Positions 21,019 through 29,174 of a stretch of DNA of 64,000 bases are shown piece after piece. This stretch comes from Exilibacterium tricleocarpae. GTDB taxonomy: Bacteria; Pseudomonadota; Gammaproteobacteria; Pseudomonadales; Cellvibrionaceae. The notes under the pieces are model-generated. The model was not told the origin of the DNA, made no database searches, and saw nothing but the letters and a program-made list of their open reading frames with translations. The first letter of the stretch is position 1. Each line of letters begins with the position of its first letter. The DNA lies in the NCBI RefSeq assembly GCF_007004655.1, contig NZ_ML660087.1:134987-198986 (forward strand), written 5' to 3'. The translations under genes and the position numbers were made by a program.

Positions 21019-22527
21019 ATGACAGAAAGCACGCAGTGGGACGAGGGGCCGGGCGCCGAGGATGAGCGTTATCGCTTCATTCTCGAGCATATGGGGGACA
21101 TGATTACCACCCACAGGCCCGGCGATTGGGCCTATACCACCATCAGCCCGCAGACGCTGCAGATATCGGGATTCACGGCCGGGGAGATGTTGGGCAGACC
21201 GGCCTACGACTTTTTCCACCCGGACGATGCCGCAGCGATGAAAAACAAGCTGATTCCGGCCATTTATCATCACGGTATTCGCACGTTTCGCTATCGCAGC
21301 TTGCACAAGAGCGGCAACTACTTCTGGGTGGAGAGCACCCACCGGTCGATTCGCGATGCCGATACCGGGGAGCTCAGGGAGGTGATTGCCGTGACCCGGG
21401 ATATCTCCGAGCAGGTCAGGGCCGAACAGTCCACCCAGCGACTGGCGGCGGTGGTTGAAGCGTCCGCCGATATCATTTTGTTTTGCGATCACCGCACCCG
21501 GGTAACCTATATGAACCGGGCGGCGCAGGAGGGGTTAGGGCTAACTGACGACCCGACCTCGCGGGAAGGCGCGCAGTTGGAGTTGAAGCGGCTGCTGAGC
21601 ACCGAGAGCTTCCAGAAAGTAAAGACCCTGGCGTTTCAGGTGGCCGGCACGCGGGGTAACTGGCAGGGGCGCCTGCGGGTCAAGTCGCCATTGGCAGCGG
21701 CGCGCTATTGGGTCCTGGAGCAGGTCATCGCGCAGCCGCAGTTGACGGAGACCGATGACTATTTTTCACTGATTATCCGCGACCAGACGGAGCAAAAGCG
21801 GGCCGAGCGGGAGGCCCAGGATCGGCAGGCGGAGCTGGTCCACGCCTCGCGCCTGATGACGCTGGGTGAAATGGCCAGCGGTCTCGCTCACGAAATCAAT
21901 CAACCGCTGGCAACTACCTTGAACTATGCGCGGGGCAGTATCCGGCAACTGGACCGGGGCCGGCAGTTGGCACCCGACAAGCTGCGCGGCGTACTGGAAT
22001 CGATTACCAAACAGGCGCAGCGGGCGGCGGATATCGTCAAGCGCCTGCGCAGTATGGTGAAGCGAACACCTTACCAGCCGGTGCGGTTTATGCTGGACGA
22101 CGTATGCGCGGAGGTGTTGGGATTTCTGCAGTGGGAGGCCGCCGGGCAGCAGGTCGACCTGCATCTGCGCCGCAGCGAGACCCCCATTGCCCTGGTGGCC
22201 GATCGCATTCAGATCGAGCAGGTATTGATCAATTTAGTGCGCAACGCCATAGAGGCGTACCGCGGTAGCGAGGCGGCGGAAAAATCGGTGCAGGTAGAGC
22301 TGCAGCGCGATGCGCTGCACGCCCGCATCCGGGTTACAGATAGCGCCGGCGGTGTCGACGGGAATAAATTGGAGCAGATGTTCGAGCCCTACTACACCTC
22401 CAAGTCGGCAGGCCTGGGAATGGGATTGCAAATATCACGGTCTATCGTTGAAGCCCACGGCGGTCAGATAGCTGCCCGCTCAGATGGGGTTTGCCGCACT
22501 GTCTTGGAGGTGGTATTACCGCTATGA
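21019..22527 (+). CDS. PAS-domain sensor histidine kinase (FixL/DctB-like)
   Basis: 502 residues from the ATG at 21019. A TTG at 20992 is in frame but less likely. Two PAS domains (about 15-140 and 145-265) lack obvious heme or membrane features. The H-box 'GEMASGLAHEINQPL' puts phosphorylation on the His of that motif, and 'LINLVRNAIEA' (N-box) and 'GLGMGLQISRSIVEAHGG' (G-box) complete the ATPase domain. No transmembrane segment, so a cytoplasmic sensor. Its probable partner is the FixJ-type regulator at 24391, separated by an inserted hipBA module. It could control the divergent beta-oxidation operon; that is inference. Confidence 0.88.
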   Translation: MTESTQWDEGPGAEDERYRFILEHMGDMITTHRPGDWAYTTISPQTLQISGFTAGEMLGRPAYDFFHPDDAAAMKNKLIPAIYHHGIRTFRYRSLHKSGNYFWVESTHRSIRDADTGELREVIAVTRDISEQVRAEQSTQRLAAVVEASADIILFCDHRTRVTYMNRAAQEGLGLTDDPTSREGAQLELKRLLSTESFQKVKTLAFQVAGTRGNWQGRLRVKSPLAAARYWVLEQVIAQPQLTETDDYFSLIIRDQTEQKRAEREAQDRQAELVHASRLMTLGEMASGLAHEINQPLATTLNYARGSIRQLDRGRQLAPDKLRGVLESITKQAQRAADIVKRLRSMVKRTPYQPVRFMLDDVCAEVLGFLQWEAAGQQVDLHLRRSETPIALVADRIQIEQVLINLVRNAIEAYRGSEAAEKSVQVELQRDALHARIRVTDSAGGVDGNKLEQMFEPYYTSKSAGLGMGLQISRSIVEAHGGQIAARSDGVCRTVLEVVLPL

Positions 22528-22534
22528 TTTTTAT

Positions 22535-22674
22535 TAAAGGTATATTTATGGCTTTTAAATCGGTCTATGGTTTTAAAGTATATAAATGTATAATTTATTA
22601 AGGTATTAAATAAAAGCTATATTGATGCCTTTTATTGTCTAAAAAAGCGGCTAAATACTTAATTATACCTTTTA
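22535..22674. promoter_or_regulatory. AT-rich hipBA promoter region with inverted repeats
   Basis: The half-site TAAAGGTATA occurs at 22535-22544, a variant TTAAGGTATTA at 22598-22608, and the inverse TATACCTTTTA at 22664-22674. The stretch is much richer in A/T than its neighbours and lies just before the HipB-like gene. HipB-type antitoxins autoregulate through such palindromic sites, so these are candidate operators. Confidence 0.45.
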
Positions 22675-22685
22675 GTGGTGTTCTC

Positions 22686-23036
22686 ATGGACTACAACACA
22701 GTCAGCAATCAGGCGGTTTTGGCCGATCTGGGCAGGAAAATAGAAACCATCCGGCTCCAGCAAAACCTCAGGCGGGAGGATTTGGCGGCTGTTTCCGGTG
22801 TATCCAAAGGCACGGTAAAGAACATAGAGGGCGGCAACAGTGTCGGCAGCCTCTATCTGGTCGCGGTGTTGCGCGGCCTGGGTGAAGTCGGGTCTCTCAG
22901 CAGGTTGTTGCAGGTGCCCCCTTATCGGCCGGTGGACCTGAAGGCGGGTGGTGGCAAGCGGCGCCGGCGCGCTTCCGGTCACCGCATATCGGAAAGCCCT
23001 CCCGCAGGAGAGTGGAAATGGGGTGATGAGACGTGA
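22686..23036 (+). CDS. hipB: HipB-like HTH antitoxin
   Basis: 116 residues from the ATG at 22686. A TTG at 22635 would add 17 residues. The Xre/Cro-type helix-turn-helix spans about 10-65 ('LGRKIETIRLQQNLRREDLAAVSGVSKGTVKNIEGG'), followed by a basic, Gly/Arg/Lys-rich tail. It should bind its own promoter and neutralise the HipA kinase. The stop overlaps the start of hipA (GTGA), the usual toxin-antitoxin coupling. Confidence 0.8.
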   Translation: MDYNTVSNQAVLADLGRKIETIRLQQNLRREDLAAVSGVSKGTVKNIEGGNSVGSLYLVAVLRGLGEVGSLSRLLQVPPYRPVDLKAGGGKRRRRASGHRISESPPAGEWKWGDET

Positions 23037-24358
23037 GTGATCTGGCGCCGGAATTAATGGCGGATGTGATGCTGTGGGGCACCCGCGTCGGCGTCGTTAT
23101 TTGGGACCCCGACGCTGCCCTGGGCTTTTTCGAGTACGACAGGACGTTTTTATCAGCGCCGGTGGAGCTGGCACCCATCGTCATGCCGAAAGCCGCAGGG
23201 AGTCGGGTTTTCTCATTTCCGGAGCTGAACCGGGAGACCTTCAAAGGTTTGCCGGGGCTGCTGGCCGATGCGCTGCCCGACCGCTTTGGCAATCGCCTGA
23301 TCGACCGCTGGCTCGCTGAACAGGAGCGCTCGCCCGCCAGCTTTTCTCCGGTTGAGCGCCTGTGCTATGTGGGGGACCGGGCGATGGGAGCGCTGGAATT
23401 CAAACCGACCCTGCGCCAACCGGTTACGGTGGACAAGGCGCTGGATATTGCCCACCTGGTCGACCTGGCGTCAGACATCCTGACCGCTCGCGAGGACTTC
23501 AAGACCAATCTGCAGGATGCCAAGTCCGGTATCGAGGACATCCTGCTGGTGGGCACCTCGGCGGGCGGCGCGCGGGCCAAGGCGGTGATTGCCTGGAATC
23601 CGTCGAGCCACGAAGTTCGATCGGGACAGGTATCGACGCCGAGCGGCTTTGGCCATTGGTTGCTGAAGTTCGATGGCGTCGCCAATAATCGGGATAAAGA
23701 GTTGGCCGATCCCCAGGGTTTTGGTCGCATCGAGTATGCTTATTCCAAAATGGCGGCTGCGGCAGGTATTACCATGATGGAGTGCCGGCTGTTGGAAGAG
23801 CACCAGCGCGCTCACTTTATGACCCGGCGCTTCGACCGTCTGGAGGACGGCGATAAGCTGCATATGCAGTCACTGTGCGCCCTGGCCCACTACGATTTCA
23901 ATGCGCCGGGGGCCTACTCCTACGAACAGGCGTTCCAGGTCCTGCGCCTGTTGGAGACTGCTCACCAGGCCGGCGAGTTGGAGCAGCTATTCCGGCGCAT
24001 GGTGTTTAATATCGTCGCACGCAACCAGGACGACCATGTAAAGAACATTGCCTTTTTGATGAATCGCAAAGGCGAGTGGTCGCTGGCACCGGCTTATGAC
24101 ATGATTTACTCGTTCAATCCTCGCGGTAAATGGACCTCGCGCCACCAGATGAGCTGTAATGGCAAGCGGGAAGACTTTACCCTGCTCGATTTGATCGAAG
24201 CGGGTAAAAAAGCGAATCTGCCGCCGGCGCGGGCGCGGCGCATCGTCGGCGACATCGTCGACGTTTGCAGCAACTGGAAGAACTTTGCTCGCCAGGCACA
24301 GGTTTCCGATACGTGGATTCAACATATCGGCAGCCACCTGCGGTTGCATTTTGATTGA
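23033..24358 (+). CDS. hipA: HipA-like serine/threonine kinase toxin
   Basis: 441 residues, GTG start inside the antitoxin stop. Family motifs are present: 'GTSAGGARAKAVI' (gatekeeper/nucleotide loop), 'FGHWLLKFD', 'MTRRFDR', the catalytic loop 'NQDDHVKN' and 'LAPAYDM' (metal-binding Asp). The characterised E. coli HipA phosphorylates glutamyl-tRNA synthetase and causes persistence. The target of this member is unknown. All key residues look intact, so the toxin is probably active. The next gene begins close after its stop. Confidence 0.87.
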   Translation: MSDLAPELMADVMLWGTRVGVVIWDPDAALGFFEYDRTFLSAPVELAPIVMPKAAGSRVFSFPELNRETFKGLPGLLADALPDRFGNRLIDRWLAEQERSPASFSPVERLCYVGDRAMGALEFKPTLRQPVTVDKALDIAHLVDLASDILTAREDFKTNLQDAKSGIEDILLVGTSAGGARAKAVIAWNPSSHEVRSGQVSTPSGFGHWLLKFDGVANNRDKELADPQGFGRIEYAYSKMAAAAGITMMECRLLEEHQRAHFMTRRFDRLEDGDKLHMQSLCALAHYDFNAPGAYSYEQAFQVLRLLETAHQAGELEQLFRRMVFNIVARNQDDHVKNIAFLMNRKGEWSLAPAYDMIYSFNPRGKWTSRHQMSCNGKREDFTLLDLIEAGKKANLPPARARRIVGDIVDVCSNWKNFARQAQVSDTWIQHIGSHLRLHFD

Positions 24359-24390
24359 CCCGAACCGCTATCAACTACAGTGACGGACCC

Positions 24391-25062
24391 ATGCCGGCGA
24401 CACCGCAAACGGTTTATATTGTTGACGACGATCGCGACTTTCGCGAGTCTCTGGGCTGGCTGCTGGACAGTGCGGGGTTGACTTGCCGGCAGTTCGAGAG
24501 CGCCGAGGCCTTTTTACAGGCCTATGCCGGCGGGCCCGGCTGCCTGTTATTGGATGTACGTATGTCGGGTATGAGCGGGCTGGCATTGCTGCAGGAACTC
24601 CAGCGCCAGGGGCGGGTGTTGCCGGTTATTGTCATTACCGGGCACGGCGATGTCGCCATGGCGGTGCAGGCGATGAAACACAGGGCTGTCGACTTTATTG
24701 AGAAACCGTTTGACGATGAGGCGCTGTTAAAGCTGGTGACCGCAACCCTGGTCCACAGCGACCGTGCGTTTAATCAGGCCCGGCGGGCCGAGCTTTTGCT
24801 GGCGCGCTGGCAGTCGTTGAGCCAGCGTGAACAACAGGTGGCCGAGCGGGTGATGACGGGCCTGTCCAACCGGGAGATCGCTGCGGCGCTGGCGATCAGT
24901 GTCAAAACCGTGGAAATCCATCGCAGCCGGGTGATGCGTAAAATGGGGGCGAATAATCTGCCCGAGTTGGTGGCGGCACTGCCCGAGCTCACCGATGCGG
25001 TGCCAGAACTTGCGGCTGGATTGTCCAGGCTCAAGACCGATGTGCCGGCGCCCGGGACTTGA
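24391..25062 (+). CDS. FixJ/LuxR-family response regulator
   Basis: 223 residues from ATG 24391. A TTG at 24355, overlapping the hipA stop, would add 12 residues. The receiver domain (about 5-120) has 'VDDD', the phospho-acceptor Asp in 'CLLLDVRMSGMSG', 'ITGHGD' and 'EKPFDD'. The C-terminal LuxR-type HTH has 'LSQREQQVAERVMTGLSNREIAAALAISVKTVEIHRSRVMRKM'-type spacing from about 140 to 195. It is the likely partner of the PAS kinase at 21019, which belongs to the same FixL/FixJ class. HipBA now lies between them, so the regulator may be co-transcribed with the toxin. Confidence 0.87.
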   Translation: MPATPQTVYIVDDDRDFRESLGWLLDSAGLTCRQFESAEAFLQAYAGGPGCLLLDVRMSGMSGLALLQELQRQGRVLPVIVITGHGDVAMAVQAMKHRAVDFIEKPFDDEALLKLVTATLVHSDRAFNQARRAELLLARWQSLSQREQQVAERVMTGLSNREIAAALAISVKTVEIHRSRVMRKMGANNLPELVAALPELTDAVPELAAGLSRLKTDVPAPGT

Positions 25063-25457
25063 GCGCGCAGGCTGGCTCGCCCGGGCGGCGGCGTGTCGCG
25101 GCTGGGTCATGTTCGATGCGGGCGGTGGGTACAGGTGCACCGCTTGGGGGCAGGGCGGTGCAACCGTGACACTCAGGACCTCCTGGCGGAACTAATGTTT
25201 GACGCGTTGTCAAAGCGAATTCCGGTCACCGCCGGCAAACCATTCTGATTTACTGGTTTAATGGTCGATTTAGTGGTTTAGTGATGGCGATAGCGGCGGT
25301 TTTGCCATAAATTTATAACTGGGTCTCGCCACTTGCCGGCGTTGTGAGACCAGTGAGGCAGTTAGTGATTGAGTGAATGACAGACTTTAAGTGAAGTGGT
25401 TGCAGTTTCTGAACAGATACCTTTAGCCGTTCTACCGACCGACAGCGAACCTAGCTT
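25063..25457. other. Intergenic region upstream of the partner-switch/Mla operon
   Basis: 395 bases without a gene. It contains a 20-bp direct repeat at 25247-25266 and 25267-25286 ('GATTTACTGGTTTAATGG' type) and should carry the promoter of the operon that follows. I could not settle the boxes. Confidence 0.4.
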
Positions 25458-25871
25458 ATGGAATTGATTCACAAATTACCCTGCGAGGCCTGCTCCACCG
25501 AGTTGTGTGGCGTACGCGAACAGGTACGGGACATTTGTATCCAACTGGGCTATCCCTCCACCGACACCGATTGCATTACCCTGGCGATCGATGAGGCCTG
25601 TGCCAATGTGATACGCCATGCCTATAAAGACCGCACGGATGGCAGGTTTATTTTAGAAATCTATCGGGATGACGGGATGGTGGTATTCAAGTTGCAGGAT
25701 TTTGCCGATCCGGTGGATCGAGACTGCCTGCAGCCGCCGGCTGAGAACCTGCGCGAACCCGGTGGTCTGGGGCTGCTGCTGATCCACAAGGTCATGGACT
25801 CGGTCACCCTGCTGCCACCGCCGCCAAATGTCGGTAACTTGCTCGAAATGCGGAAAAAACTACCGCAATAA
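25458..25871 (+). CDS. RsbW-like anti-sigma/serine kinase (GHKL ATPase)
   Basis: 137 residues, single HATPase_c_2 domain. The N-box is 'AIDEACANVIRHAY' and the G2-box 'EPGGLGLLLIHKVMD'. Proteins of this family phosphorylate a STAS-domain antagonist and, in the unphosphorylated cycle, hold a sigma factor or other target. The gene is 20 bp upstream of a STAS gene that has the phosphorylatable Ser motif. No sigma factor gene is nearby. The likely partner set is this kinase, the STAS protein at 25892 and the phosphatase at 29175. These three bracket a lipid transporter. Confidence 0.85.
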   Translation: MELIHKLPCEACSTELCGVREQVRDICIQLGYPSTDTDCITLAIDEACANVIRHAYKDRTDGRFILEIYRDDGMVVFKLQDFADPVDRDCLQPPAENLREPGGLGLLLIHKVMDSVTLLPPPPNVGNLLEMRKKLPQ

Positions 25872-25891
25872 CGCCAAAGGATATAACAACT

Positions 25892-26212
25892 ATGTACGAA
25901 ACCTCCGAGCACCTGCACTACCGGGTGTTGCACTTGCAGGGCGAGGTGGATTTGAACAACTCGCCGAAGCTGCGCGATGAAGTCTTATCTATTCTCGAAC
26001 AGGGCCAGTCTTTGCTGGTCGATTTCACGTCACTAACCTATATCGACAGTTCCGGCATCGCCACGCTGGTGGAGGGGCTCAATGTGTCCAAGGGCAAAGA
26101 CCTGCAATTTGCCATTATCGGGGCCAGCGGATCACCGCTGCAGGTGCTGCAGTTGACGCGGCTAGACCAGGTGTTTCCCCTGGCGGCCACCCTCGACGAC
26201 GTGAGGGAGTAG
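25892..26212 (+). CDS. STAS-domain anti-anti-sigma / MlaB-like protein
   Basis: 106 residues, one STAS domain. The segment 'YIDSSGIATL' (about 50-59) contains the conserved serine motif that RsbV/SpoIIAA-type proteins have phosphorylated by their kinase partner. The gene is 5 bp upstream of mlaF. No other mlaB gene follows mlaC, so this protein may take MlaB's place on the ATPase while also being the substrate of the adjacent kinase. That dual role is inference. The STAS fold and the serine are directly visible. Confidence 0.85.
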   Translation: MYETSEHLHYRVLHLQGEVDLNNSPKLRDEVLSILEQGQSLLVDFTSLTYIDSSGIATLVEGLNVSKGKDLQFAIIGASGSPLQVLQLTRLDQVFPLAATLDDVRE

Positions 26213-26217
26213 CGCCT

Positions 26218-27042
26218 GTGGCAACAGCCGTCGAAGCGGGAGGCGACCCGCAGTCGCCTATCATTCAGGTCACCGATCTGGTCACCCACTACGGTGAGCG
26301 ACAAATTCTCAAATCGGTCAACTTCAGCGTCAACCGCGGCGAGATTATGGTGGTCATGGGCGGCAGTGGTTCCGGTAAGAGTACGCTGTTGCGCCACTTG
26401 CTGGCATTGGAAAAGCCCACCTCCGGCCGGATAATGGTGGACGGTTTGGATGTCGCCGGCGCCAGCGGCAAACAGCTGGCCGAGTTGCGCAAACGCATCG
26501 GTGTGGCATTTCAAGGCGGTGCGCTGCTCAGTTCGATGACGGTGGGCGACAATGTCAAACTGCCGTTGCGCCAGCATACCAAGCTCAACGACGATACCAT
26601 CGACATCATGGCGCGCCTCAAACTGGAGATGATGAACCTGGCCGGTTGCGAGGATTTTATGCCGGCGGAATTGTCCGGCGGCATGCTCAAGCGTACCGGC
26701 CTGGCGCGGGCCGTGATTATGGACCCGAAGTTGTTATTCTTCGATGAGCCCTCGGCGGGTCTGGACCCGGTGACCTCGGTGGAACTGGACGACCTGATTT
26801 TGAAGCTGCGCGAGGCTGTGAATATAACGGTTATTGTCGTGACTCACGAGTTGGAGAGCGCCTTTAAAATTGCCGATCGCATCACGGTGTTATTCGACGG
26901 TGAGATAGTGCAGACCGGCACGCCCGATGAAATCCGGGCCAGTACCGACGAGCGCATTCAGAACATGATCAACCGGCGCCCGCGCAAAGACCCGGTCGAT
27001 GCCAATAAATATCTCAATCGTTTGACTGCGGGGGCCGACTGA
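26218..27042 (+). CDS. mlaF: Phospholipid ABC transporter ATP-binding protein MlaF
   Basis: 274 residues, GTG start 5 bp after the STAS stop. Walker A 'GGSGSGKST', signature 'LSGGML', Walker B 'LLFFDEPSAGLD', switch His in 'VVTHELE'. The long 'FQGGALLSSMTVGDNVKLPL' Q-loop region is typical of Mla/Mce importers' ATPases. It powers lipid movement between the inner and outer membranes with MlaE, MlaD and MlaC encoded next. The stop overlaps the mlaE start (TGATG). Confidence 0.93.
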   Translation: MATAVEAGGDPQSPIIQVTDLVTHYGERQILKSVNFSVNRGEIMVVMGGSGSGKSTLLRHLLALEKPTSGRIMVDGLDVAGASGKQLAELRKRIGVAFQGGALLSSMTVGDNVKLPLRQHTKLNDDTIDIMARLKLEMMNLAGCEDFMPAELSGGMLKRTGLARAVIMDPKLLFFDEPSAGLDPVTSVELDDLILKLREAVNITVIVVTHELESAFKIADRITVLFDGEIVQTGTPDEIRASTDERIQNMINRRPRKDPVDANKYLNRLTAGAD

Positions 27043-27875
27043 TGACAGCGAGCGATAGTGTCGAGTCCAACAGCCTGTTCCGTACCGTGTTGCTGGCGCC
27101 GGTCAGCCGCCTGGGCCGCGCTGCGATCCGTGTCGTGGAACAGGCCGGGCGCTTGGCGATCTTCTTTGTTACCTGCCTGTCGCGGCTGGTGTATTGGCCG
27201 TTTCCGGTTGCTGAAGTTATTAAGCAAATGCATTTTATCGGCGCCAGGTCGCTGCCGGTTATTGCGGTGGCCGGCCTGTTTACCGGAATGGTGGTGGCGC
27301 TGCAGTTTTACGATGCGCTGATTCGGTTCGGTTCGGTCGACCTGTTAGGATCGGTGGTGGCCCTGTCGCTGATTCGGGAACTGGGTCCGGTGATGGCGGC
27401 GCTGATGGTCATCGCCCGGGCCGGCTCCGCCACCTGTTCGGAAATTGCCATCATGCGTAACGAACAACAGTTCGATGCTCTGGATTGTATGGCGATTGAC
27501 AGCTTTCGCTATGTTATGTTGCCGCGCCTGATTGCCGGTATTATCGCCGTGCCGCTGTTGACGGCGATTGTGAATGTGGTGGGCATTGGCGGCGGCTACA
27601 TTGTCGGCGTCATCATTCAGGGTGTTAGTGACGGTGCTTACCTGGGTGGTATGGCCGATACGGTGCTGTGGTCGGACGTGCGTATGGGGCTGGTCAAATC
27701 GACGCTGTTTGGCGCGGTGATTTTTTGTGTGGTACTGGCCAAGGGCTATTACGTGCATATTGAACAACCGGTTTCCGGTGCCGAGGGCGTTGGTCGCGCC
27801 ACTACCGATGCGGTGGTGTTGAGTGCGATGCTGATGCTGTTCACCGATTATGTGGTCAGCGCTTTGATGTTGTGA
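27042..27875 (+). CDS. mlaE: Phospholipid ABC transporter permease MlaE
   Basis: 277 residues with five to six hydrophobic segments. 'LGPVMAALMVIARAGSATCSEIAIMRNEQQFDAL' is the family's conserved cytoplasmic loop, the coupling contact with MlaF. Translationally coupled to mlaF. Confidence 0.93.
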   Translation: MTASDSVESNSLFRTVLLAPVSRLGRAAIRVVEQAGRLAIFFVTCLSRLVYWPFPVAEVIKQMHFIGARSLPVIAVAGLFTGMVVALQFYDALIRFGSVDLLGSVVALSLIRELGPVMAALMVIARAGSATCSEIAIMRNEQQFDALDCMAIDSFRYVMLPRLIAGIIAVPLLTAIVNVVGIGGGYIVGVIIQGVSDGAYLGGMADTVLWSDVRMGLVKSTLFGAVIFCVVLAKGYYVHIEQPVSGAEGVGRATTDAVVLSAMLMLFTDYVVSALML

Positions 27876-27978
27876 AAGTTTTGTGAAGAGTCACTTTGCT
27901 GTTGACAGTAAGGGGTTGGTGTCAGCTGTAGGCGGTTTTTTCGTATAACAGATTGTCGAATTTCGTTTGGGAAAAATA

Positions 27979-28422
27979 ATGAAGAAATTTGGTGTGGAGT
28001 TTTTTGTTGGGATTTTTGTTTTGATGGGCACCGCGGCACTGGCCTATCTGGCCGTGGATATCGCCGGTGTCTCCGGCGATGCCGACAAGCGTTATTCGCT
28101 GGTCGCGCGGTTTGATAATTCTTCCGGTCTGAAGGAGGGGGCGTTTATCGAAGTGGCCGGCGTACGCGTAGGGCAGGTGCAAACCATTGCGCTGGACTAC
28201 GACTCGTTTGAATCGGTGGTGACCATGGTTATCGATAAGGAAGTCAGTCTGCCGGAGGATTCTATCGCGTCGATTCGCACGGCCGGTATCATCGGTGACA
28301 GGTTTATCAAGCTGTCGCCCGGCGGCGCCGAAGAGGTGCTGGCTCCGGGAGATGAGATATTTGAAACAGAGTCTTCGATCAGTATCGAGGAGCTTGTCAG
28401 TAAATATATTTTTGAAGAGTAA
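27979..28422 (+). CDS. mlaD: Mla substrate-binding MCE-domain protein MlaD
   Basis: 147 residues from the ATG at 27979; a TTG at 27967 is in frame. An N-terminal membrane anchor ('VEFFVGIFVLMGTAALAYLAV') is followed by one MCE domain with 'VARFDNSSGLKEGAFIEVAGVRVGQV'. It forms the periplasmic hexameric ring on MlaE. There is a 103-bp gap after mlaE. Confidence 0.93.
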   Translation: MKKFGVEFFVGIFVLMGTAALAYLAVDIAGVSGDADKRYSLVARFDNSSGLKEGAFIEVAGVRVGQVQTIALDYDSFESVVTMVIDKEVSLPEDSIASIRTAGIIGDRFIKLSPGGAEEVLAPGDEIFETESSISIEELVSKYIFEE

Positions 28423-28517
28423 GCGGTGCCGGTCCGGACGCTGAAAAAACGCGGGTGGCCGCAGTGGCGCTGTGACCCGGTGTAGCTAATTTACCCCTTG
28501 AGGATATCGAGATAACC

Positions 28518-29120
28518 ATGAACGCGACCAGACCTTTGGTATTCACTATCATTTTGTTGCTTCTAACACCCGCAGCATGGGTGCAGGCGGCTCAAACTTC
28601 GAACCAGACACCGACCCAGACGCTGCAGCAGGCTGTCGACGGTTTACTTGCCATCGTTGTCGACGAGGATATGAGCAGTGAGCAGAAAAGGGTCAAGATG
28701 ACGGCCATTGTCGATGAATATGCGGATTTCAGGGCCATGTCGCAACGGATAGTGGCTACTGACTGGCGCAAAGCCGAGACCGAAGACAAAGATGAGTTTA
28801 TCGGTTTATTCTCTCAGGTAGTGGTAAATACCTACTACGGCTTACTGGATAAATACAGTGGCGAGAGCGTTGAGTACCTGGAGGAAGAGATTAGAAGGGA
28901 CAAGTATGCGGTGGTCGACACCCATATCTTATCCCAGGGTAAAAAAATACCGGTCAAGTTCCGTATGATCAAGCGTGCCGAGGGCTGGCGTATCTACGAT
29001 TACGTGGTGGAGGGTATTTCCCTGGTCAGCAGCTACAATAGCAGCTATAAACCGATATTGAGGCGCGGCGGGCTCAAAGCATTGAATGAATCACTGACAC
29101 AGGAGCTGGCGTCGAACTGA
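28518..29120 (+). CDS. mlaC: Periplasmic phospholipid-binding protein MlaC
   Basis: 200 residues with a signal peptide (cleavage near AQA at about 25). MlaC fold features include 'DEYADFRAMSQRIVATDWRKA', 'VVVNTYYGLLDKYSG' and the C-terminal 'WRIYDYVVEGISLVSSY'. It shuttles lipids between the MlaD ring and an outer-membrane partner. No mlaA gene is present in the window. Confidence 0.92.
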   Translation: MNATRPLVFTIILLLLTPAAWVQAAQTSNQTPTQTLQQAVDGLLAIVVDEDMSSEQKRVKMTAIVDEYADFRAMSQRIVATDWRKAETEDKDEFIGLFSQVVVNTYYGLLDKYSGESVEYLEEEIRRDKYAVVDTHILSQGKKIPVKFRMIKRAEGWRIYDYVVEGISLVSSYNSSYKPILRRGGLKALNESLTQELASN

Positions 29121-29174
29121 CGGCATACCCGGCTGCCTGACGGATCGGCAGCCGCCGGCTCCGGGAGCAAAATC

